Assembly: GCF_000002985.6 (NCBI RefSeq)
Contig: NC_003281.10
Location: forward strand, 4,030,001 to 4,094,000
DNA length: 64,000 nucleotides
DNA from: Caenorhabditis elegans
Taxonomy: Eukaryota > Nematoda > Chromadorea > Rhabditida > Rhabditidae
Reading direction: 5' to 3'
A model generated the notes under the pieces. The model made no database searches. It was given only the letters and a program-made list of their open reading frames with translations, and was not told the DNA's origin. A program made the position numbers and the translations under genes. Below are positions 56,637-64,000 of the stretch, piece by piece. Positions within the stretch are counted from its first letter, which is position 1; each line of letters starts with the position of its first letter.

Positions 56637-59600
56637 CTGAAAATATGCTATTTTTGAACGGAAAATAGAGAAACGAAAACGGTACGCGGTTGAGAATGGA
56701 ACAGAAATGATGAAATACGATATTGTAAACGAATTGGCGACAAAAATCGATTGGATTGGGTAAACAACACCTTTTTTTTATTGAGAGCCCGGTAGTTCAT
56801 CGAATTTCTGACAGAACATAAATTGAAAGAAAATGAAAGATTCAGGATTTTTCATCGACTACCAATTGAATTTAGCATTCCATTAGAAAACAAAAAAAGG
56901 TATTCGTGATATCAAAAAACTTTCCTCATAAATATTCCGAAAATCTAGGATAATCTACGTTAGACGACATAAAATTGCGGATTTGAAAGAAGTGCTGCTT
57001 ATTTTTTTTAAATAAAAACAGACAACTTGAAAAGAAAGAATCGAGAAGAAAGGAGAAAAATAAATTGTTTCAGGTGAAAACAAATTGAGCTAAATTGGAA
57101 AATCGATAGCTGAAAACTTCAAAACTTGAAAATCTAGCTGACTACACTTTATTCAAACATAGAAAGTACGCATGTACATTTAAGTAATACTTCAGAAACC
57201 AAGACTGACAAACGTGCGCGAAGGACAAGCTTTTCAAGCTGCAGGCTAATAATCACTGCTAATTCTTTACTCCTGTTCTCACATTAAATTGTAAAACGAA
57301 TAAATTGCGAATATTAAGAGCCATTAATACAAAAATCGATCAAAAAGTGAGCGTTAACAATTAAAATTTAAAAAAAGCGATCGAAAATGGCTAAAATCCT
57401 AAATTTCTCGGCTTTCTTGCACTAAAACGAAGTGCACGCTTTGAAATCTTGTGATAATCGTCCAAAAAGTTCATTAAAATTATTAAACATTAGAAATCCC
57501 CGTCTGAAAACGTCAGTAATGACTCACTTGCCACCTAATCCAACTCACAAGACAGCCTTTATTTGCTCACTTTTAGCCGTTTTTCTTCAATTTCAAACCA
57601 AATATTAGATATACCGACCACTTTATCACAATTATCAAATAATTCCCAGCCGAAAACACGAAAAACGTCGAAAAACGAGCAGAAATCGATGAAGAAACGG
57701 GGCGAAAAGGGTGTCGGGCACCGATTTCGTCAGTCACACAACCGGGAAGGCCGACCGCGACGCAGTGTTCATTGCGTCGCGGTTGCGCGCTAATTCAAAT
57801 TCGACTCGTCGTTTTCTCTCGTTCTCTCGCATTTTGCATCAGTTTCGCCCATTTTCCTCGGTTTTCTTTCACTCTTTTTCGTCTCGCCTCGAACATTTTT
57901 ACGTTTTTATGAACGAGACGAGTCACTTTGTTCGATTAAATGAGAAATATCACGTGGAAAATGGGGAGAACGCTGGTGGATTAACAAAATAACGAGAAAA
58001 AACAAATTTTAAGAGCAATTTCGGAAAAAACACTGGTAAAGGTTGAAATCAGCTTTTGAAAACTCAATTCTTGCCCTTTTCCCAAAAAATAATTCCTTTG
58101 TCGGATCGAACAAAAAACCGGTTTTCAAAATAAAAGTTTACACCCAACACGAGAGACAGTTGTCGATTTTTTGATAAATTACAGTCAGGTTTTGTTCCCC
58201 TTCATATTTTAATCGATCAAACAAAAAATTACAAAATTTAAAGGATCTGAAAAGCGAAAAAAAAACCCTATTTCGTTCTTTTTGCTAATAGAAAAGTTAG
58301 GGAAACTGGGAACAAAAAGAAAGGAAAAGAGCGAATCAGAATACTGGAGAGTGCATGCACTTTGGTGCAAAAAATCTAAAAATTGCAGATTTGACGAACA
58401 GAAGCCGCTGAGAACATTCGACAAAAAAGTACCCATGTTACCGCAAAAAATGTTATCAATTGACGCTAATGTTCTTATTCTTATCAATGTTAATTTAATA
58501 AAATCACAAAAGTCTACACGCCCATGACAAGCAGCACGTGATTTGAATGTTTCTAAAATGTAGAAAAAATACTAAAAAATAACAACTACGAAATAGCTAA
58601 ACAAACATTAAAATGAAGAAAAATTGCAATTTCACTTCTGGAATTCATACGTTTTTTTTTCTCTCACTAAAGCGAATTAAGAAGCTTCTTCATCACAGAA
58701 CACGGAGAGCATAGAGAAATCATAGAGAATCGAGAAATAGTGTATAAAATTGAGAAAAAGGAGTAAATGTTTCCCCTTCCATTTTATGCCGACCACAACT
58801 ACTACTACTAGTGATGGGGGAAGAAAATGGGGAAAAAATGGAAGAAAAAGAGAGCAAAAAAGCAACCAAAAACAATTCTGATTCATTCAGTTTGTACGTT
58901 TTTTTGTTGCAGACCTTATCATGGATACAGTCAAAAATTTGAATTTTCAGCTTCTACAAGGAAAGTTTCAGCTCACTTTTAGACTCTCAAATGAAGCTTG
59001 TGACATTTTGAAAAATACCATTTTGTTAGGCCCCAACACAAAATTTAGCACACTCAATGGGAAAAAAAGGCAATCTGAAAACTTTTATGAATGATTTTAG
59101 AGGTGATTAGGGGTAGGCCTACAATTTGGAAGAAATTTGGATGAAAAATTTTCGAATTTTCCGAAAAAATATAATTCAGATGCGAAATTTCACGTTTTTT
59201 TAAGCCTAGAGTACTGTACTTGGTCTTGCCAAAGGCATCTGTTGAAGCAATTTCCCTTCTGACGCTACTCCACCGTATTGAAAGAATTAACCGAAAAAAG
59301 TGAAAAACTATGAAAATTCCACAGCAACAAAAGTTCGAAGTTACAGATTTCTTTGACTTTCAGATTTGAATACTGGAAAAACAATGTACGAAGGAGGATT
59401 CACGAAAACTTCAGTTAATAAAATGTGGGGTTACTGTAGTAGGGTAACGTAGGAACATTTATTTATGTTTCGCAACACAAAATAAGTTTGAGTCAATTTC
59501 TGATGTGGTACTATACGTTGCTAATTGACAAGTTTCAGGGTTTCCAATTTTCAGAAAATAATTTAGATTTGCTCTATCGTTTGTAGCTGGAAGTTTCTTG

Positions 59601-59802
59601 AAGCTATCAATCTTTGAATAAAATATGTTTATTGAGAAGAATATATTGATGAAATTAGATTTTATAAAGCATAAAGTTATAAAGTGTAAAGTAATGGAAT
59701 ATATGGAAAAATAGTATAGGGTTTATTATTGGTAGAATCAAAGTTTTCAGTAGAGCATTAGAATTTTAAAAAAATTTACAACATGACTTGCAAAAGATAG
59801 TT
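56637..59802. other. upstream region of kin-19
   Basis: No gene recognised. A GC-rich patch near 57690-57960 contains the inverted pair at 57754-57783 and is a candidate promoter. 58930-59020 repeats a GTTTCAGCTCACTTTTAGAC word also found near 18460. Open frames here have no domains. Confidence 0.5.
57754..57783. promoter_or_regulatory. perfect 11-base inverted repeat in kin-19 upstream region
   Basis: ACCGCGACGCA and TGCGTCGCGGT are separated by eight bases in a GC-rich island about 1.3 kb upstream of the start codon. It could be a binding site for a dimeric factor or a cruciform. Function inferred only. Confidence 0.45.
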
Positions 59803-60557
59803 TTAAGGTCTATCAAAATGCATTTCTCCACTTCCGCTTGAATTCGGCTGATTCTTACGATCTTCTCCATCATGAACTTTGAGTTTGAAATCTGTCGGCT
59901 TGGTGACTTGACCGAGTCGCACTTTTTCGTCAAACATTCTGTAAAATTGGAAAAATTATTTTATTCTCGAGGCGTCACAGAGCGCCTTTTCTCGACTATC
60001 TTAAAATGGTTGAATTTTTTGCCTTTTCGAACTGTTTCAAATACATTTTACGGTAAGCCGAGGTACGGTGTGAGGTTTGAAATGTCGACATTAATGTCTA
60101 GAACCATTCATGGCCTAGGAAAGGAAAATAAATACTCCGGCCATCGATTTAACTTGCGGAGATAGTTTTTGAGAAGGAGATATGCATGGTCTAACGAGCT
60201 ACAACTTGATACAAATCCAATAAAATTTTTCACCAAGCTATTGTTCATCTCAAAAGTTACATTTGTTGGTACCCAAATTTCAATTAAATTTTAAAAAAAG
60301 CTAGAAAAACTCATCCCGAGAAACTCGTCATGCTCTCTGATTTCGCGACAAACTTCGCCTGAGAAGAAAGCTTTAGTGTATGTTCCGACATAAGTGGTGG
60401 CGTGCTTGTTCTGGGTCCATGTGTAAATGGTTTCTCCGATCTGAAAAATATGAATTTTTCAAAATAAGACATTTAGTTTCACACAGAAAAAGAAACGAAC
60501 CGAACACATTTTCTCTTTTTTCTGTTGAACGTTTTCGCCGTTTTGGTTTCCAGACAT
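59803..60557 (-). CDS. small uncharacterised protein, 102 residues, three exons
   Basis: Exons 60501-60557, about 60324-60439 and 59803-59938 join in phase with GT/AG signals. The first encodes MSGNQNGENVQQKKEKMCS. The second begins IGETIYTWTQNKHATTYVG and holds FFSGEVCREIREHDE. The third reads MFDEKVRLGQVTKPTDF and ends GSGEMHFDRP. The ATG is nine bases after a TTTCAG acceptor, consistent with spliced-leader addition. It is hydrophilic, with no signal peptide, membrane segment or domain that I know. It is divergent from the kinase gene at 61126, with 568 bases between the two starts. The exon 2 donor (GA/GTTTCT) was chosen because it keeps the longer charged frame; a second donor 11 bases on would shift frame. 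The gene structure is more certain than any function. Confidence 0.7.
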
Positions 60558-60925
60558 GTTTATTTCTGAAATTATTGAATTAACTTTGAGTAGCTGATTC
60601 TAGAACATTTTCGCATAAATAACTACCGTGCTCTTGGCACTACAGTAAGAAAGTACTATTCAGTTTCCAAATGGGTGACAACCTTTAAAGCAATTTTTGT
60701 TATTTTTGACAAGAACGTTTAATACTATTACAGTAAGCCTTCCATGTAGGTACAAAATATCCTGCCTACCTTCAAGGCAACCTATGTATGCCTCGTGTCA
60801 AATGTCAAAGTCCATTTTTATGCATACAGAAAGGCAGACATGAGGCATGTGTCTACCATCCACGCCATAATATTTGGAAAATTTAACTACAGTAGTACCG
60901 TACTCCTACCGTACCACGAGGAGGT

Positions 60926-60935
60926 GTGACGTCAC
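60926..60935. promoter_or_regulatory. CRE-like palindrome GTGACGTCAC
   Basis: A perfect 10-base palindrome containing TGACGTCA, the CREB/ATF core. It lies between two divergent genes, about 190 bases before the kinase ATG and 370 bases before the small gene's ATG. Confidence 0.5.
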
Positions 60936-61125
60936 AGACTACAGAAGTTTTCAGATTTAATTTTTTTTAAATTTAAAGTGAAGTTAAAGTGGCGAAAAAC
61001 TCAAATTTGTTTATTCACGCGAGGGTTTTTTTTCTGAGTTTTTTTAAAACCAAATGTAATCATTTTTAAAAGTATCGATTCCGATTGCCGGCCGAATCTC
61101 CGAAATTCGAAAAATTTCACTAACA

Positions 61126-63280
61126 ATGAATAAATCAAAAGAAGTAAGTTAACGCTCGGTACCTGTTTCAGTCATGAAGGTGACCTACGACTGCCTCGAA
61201 AATAGGCGGTAGGCAGGCACGTAGGCAGGCAATAACAAAACATGTTTCCAGGCTGAAACCGACATTACTCAAATTTTCCCGAATCTGGACATCCTTCCAA
61301 AAAAGTTTTCCGCAAAAGAGTTGGCAGAAAGACGCATCAAAAAGCTCCACGTGGCTCCTGGATCAATTTTCATGAATCGTTGGTCCATAGAAGGTGTGAT
61401 TGGAAATGGAGGTTATGGACAGATATTTATGGTGATGGATGTTAAAAAGAATGATGAAAGAGCAATGAAAATAGAACCAAAACTACGAGCAGAAGTGATT
61501 ACGAAGCGGATGATAATGGAGCAACAAGTTTTGATGAAAATGCAAGGGAAAACTCATATTCCAACAATGTATGCATCTGGATTCAATGATCAATTCAATT
61601 TTATTATAATGCAGTTGCTTAGTATGAATGTTGGAGACTTTCGGAAACGAAGTCCATTGGGAAGATTGAGTAAAGAGACAGTTGGAAGAATTGCTTATCA
61701 GACATTGAATGCATTGAAAGATATTCATGATATGGGATATGTTCATAGAGATGTTAAACCAGCAAATATTTGTTTTGGTGTACATGCTCAGGTGAGTTAG
61801 GTGCCTTCAACGCGACATCAGTGCCTGTCTGTACTTTTACAGTGCACAGATAGGCATGAGACCGGCGTAGATCGCCTTGCAGGCAGGCAGGCCTTGGTGT
61901 GCCTGCACAGTAGTTTGCTTTTAGTCTATATCTAGAGTTCGAATGAAAGTTCAATTCCTAATTTTTCCCTCAAACTTTTCTTATTTGCTCTTCGAACTTT
62001 TCAGTTCGAAAAATTAATAGAATTTAGAGTTTAACAGAGGGAAAATTTTGAAAAGATTATACCAGAAACTCACCTTATTTTTGCCAGCAGCCGCCCTAGA
62101 GAGACAATTCGATAGAAAATGAGAGGCTTCAGCTGTAAACAGGCACTATACCTATTTCTATACCTACACCCCGCCTCCTAATCCTCCTAATTAAGAGTTG
62201 GTACGCCGTTGCACCAGCTGTAGTGCACCTGTCGAGGCCTTAGAAGCCGCGTATAATATCTAGAGGTTGTGATTATTAATGGATTTGCACCGAACTGAGA
62301 AGATTTGTTATTTGCTTCATGGAAAAGCTTAAGGCTGTGGCAGAGCCGGCTCAAATTGGTTTGTCTCTTCAGAACGTTACATACAAAAAAAATCAGCGAA
62401 AAAACAGTTCAGTTGTCATACTTTTTCACAAAAGCGTGCGGCCTGCTTGCAAAAATTTAGCGCCAGGATAAAAAACACCGACGCAATGCGTTTAACCACA
62501 TCCAGAAAAGTAATTTCAGAATCGTCACATCCTCTATCTTCTTGATTTCGGACTCGTCCGACGCTTCAAAACCGAATCCGGTGTATGCATTCCATGGAGA
62601 ATAAATGCCGGATTCAAAGGAACAGAACGTTATGTATCGGTTCGTGTACACGAGAAGCTGGAGCAGACACCATGGGATGATGCATTCTCAGTCTTGTATA
62701 CGGCATATGAGCTAGTCGTTGGAGAGCTCCCGTGGAGATATTTGGAGGATATTCATGAGATTCATGGGGTCAAAAAGTTGATGGTATGTGGTGCAAATCG
62801 TACAATTTTTATTTCAAAAGTCTTCATGAAAATTGTTTCTTACGGTAGCTGCAAATAAGAGTGTACGCCTTCAAGGAATACAGTACACTTTTTTTCAATT
62901 GTCGCATTTTTATTCACTTTTCCAAAAAGAAAATGATTTTTGAATTAAAAATTAAACTACTGTACTCTTTAAAGGCGCATGCATCCTTCCACAATCATCG
63001 TTAACAAATTTTTCGGTCGTTTCAAGACCCGGTACCGTATTCTTGTGTCATAAATCACAAAATTTTCCGATTTCAGAACGAGGTTACCAAGAATGGAGAG
63101 ATGTTCAAGGACATTGCGAGCATCCTAGTCGACTTTCATAAGATGATTTTGGAATGTGACCCCGTTGTTGAACTACCGTATGAAAAACTGCTGGAATGTC
63201 TGAAATGTTTATACAGCCCGAAATCACTGCTCGAACCGTATGATTGGGAGGATGGATACAAGACGACATTGAATATTTGA
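61126..63280 (+). CDS. CK1/TTBK-like protein kinase
   Basis: 341-residue kinase in four exons: 61126-61143, 61252-61791, 62520-62783, 63077-63280. The Gly loop is GNGGYGQIF (57-65), the ATP lysine AMK is at 79, the catalytic loop HRDVKPANICFG has Asp173, and DFG is at 195-197 (LLDFGLVRRF). GTERYVSVRVH replaces the usual APE segment, as in the CK1 superfamily. The residue pattern fits the expanded worm tau-tubulin-kinase-like clade, many of which are male-germline genes, but I infer that only from the family. By remembered order it is C03C10.2. All catalytic residues are present. Intron 3 carries the GGTACCGTA foldback family (62840-63060); introns 1 and 2 carry GGCAGGC repeats. Confidence 0.9.
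62840..63060. repeat. GGTACCGTA/TCGAGACC-family repeat in the kinase intron
   Basis: CTGTACTCTTTAAAGGCGCA and ACCCGGTACCGTATTCTTGT match blocks of the elements in rcq-5 introns. The left half (GTACGCCTTCAAGG..ACAGTAC) is an inverted, partial arm. Confidence 0.55.
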
Positions 63281-63514
63281 ACTCTGAATGAATTATGAAT
63301 GAAGTGAAATCACAATTTTTCATTTTTAATGATAAAAAGTTTCAAACATCTTTTCAGTCAAGATAAGCGATTCATAGAAATTGGTACAAGTGCTTTCGAT
63401 CAATTACACGAGATCGTAACAGAAACAAAGTGAATGTGAGAAATGGGGTGAGGTTGAAAAACATGAAAGGAAGGAAAACATGAGGTTAGAAATAGAAATT
63501 TGGAAATATTTTCT

Positions 63515-64000
63515 TTAGAAGTCAGCCTCAAGATCGAACTGTCTCTCGGCTTCATTCACCATCACTCCAGGACGTTGATACTCGGAAACCCGCTTCTCGA
63601 AGAAGTTAGTCTTTCCGTCGATCGAGATATTCTCCATGAAGTCGAATGGATTCTTCGACTTGTAAAGCTTGTCACAACCGAGCTCGACGAGCAAATGATC
63701 GGCGACAAACTCGATGTACTGTGACATAAGACGACAGTTCATGCCAATCATGTCAACTGGAAGTGCCTCAGTCAGGAATTCTTGTTCGATGGCCACAGCG
63801 TCCTTGATGATATCGTAGATGCGTTGTTGAGTGAGTTTCTTTTGAAGCTTTGAGTAGAGAAGACAGGCGAAATCACGATGAAGTCCTTCGTCTCTGCAAA
63901 AATTATCAAATTACATTAAAATTATTTAAATCTCGTAATAATAATAATTACCTCGAGATGAGCTCATTGGAATGTGTCAATCCTGGCATCAATCCACGCT
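63515..64000 (-). CDS. rnr-2: ribonucleotide reductase small subunit (R2), 3' part only
   Basis: Makes the tyrosyl radical used by ribonucleotide reductase to form dNTPs for DNA synthesis. Exons seen are 63515-63893 and 63952 to beyond the window end. The first visible residues are [29 protein letters not shown]; Glu and His of DEGLH are iron ligands in this family. The C-terminus FDLEADF is the expected R1-docking peptide. The catalytic tyrosine and other ligands lie outside the window. It converges with the kinase gene, the two stop codons being 234 bases apart. Confidence 0.95.

Noticed and set aside
58930..59020. Candidate exon sharing a word with 18440-18520
   Set aside because: The shared GTTTCAGCTCACTTTTAGAC text has no consistent reading frame and behaves as a dispersed repeat.
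1..64000. CRISPR array or bacterial operon structure
   Set aside because: No regularly spaced identical repeats; genes have introns and eukaryotic families throughout.

Overview
This window is nematode nuclear DNA, and I read it as a piece of Caenorhabditis elegans chromosome III. The genes have short phased introns with TTTCAG-type acceptors, and several start codons sit a few bases after such an acceptor, as expected for spliced-leader addition. The gene order (class I myosin, RecQ5 helicase, two odd histone H3 genes, a lectin/CUB gene, UNC-79, casein kinase I alpha, a TTBK-like kinase, ribonucleotide reductase R2) matches what I remember of the T02C12 / E03A3 / C03C10 interval. Gene names come from family recognition plus that remembered order; no search was run. 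Exon boundaries were read by hand and checked by phase, and may be off by a base.

Layout, left to right. 1-6833 (minus): hum-5-like class ID myosin, lacking its last tail exon(s) at the window edge. 6834-11175: gene-poor, with a GC-rich promoter-like patch near 7.4-7.7 kb and a foldback repeat. 11178-17965: a partial copy of the 3' end of rcq-5, split by a 5.1-kb Ty3/gypsy-type LTR retrotransposon (12835-17945) with identical-looking 218-bp LTRs and a TTTAG target duplication. 18.0-22.9 kb: repeat-rich, with a miRNA-like hairpin, a tRNA-derived SINE-like unit, a 535-bp TTAA palindrome, an F-box-associated (FBA_2) gene remnant and a further foldback. 22935-27952 (minus): rcq-5. 28360-28743 and 29715-30119 (minus): his-69 and his-70, two divergent H3 variants. 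30591-32822 (plus): a C-type lectin/CUB gene with a SINE-like insertion and an unresolvable lectin region. 36717-52681 (plus): unc-79 in 27 exons, about 2,189 residues. 54790-56488 (minus): kin-19. 59803-60557 (minus): an unrecognised 102-residue gene in three exons, each shorter than a normal ORF cutoff. 61126-63280 (plus): a CK1/TTBK-like kinase. 63515 to the end (minus): the 3' part of rnr-2.

The genes do not form one pathway. They cover actin motility (hum-5), DNA repair (rcq-5), chromatin (his-69/his-70), the NALCN sodium-leak channel complex (unc-79), Wnt/CK1 signalling (kin-19) and dNTP supply (rnr-2). The most interesting parts are the histone pair (tail-less H3, changed residue 90, different 3' ends), the retrotransposon nested in a partial rcq-5 duplicate, the SINE-bearing lectin gene, the hidden small gene, and telomere-like repeats inside unc-79 introns. 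I found no undescribed multi-gene system.
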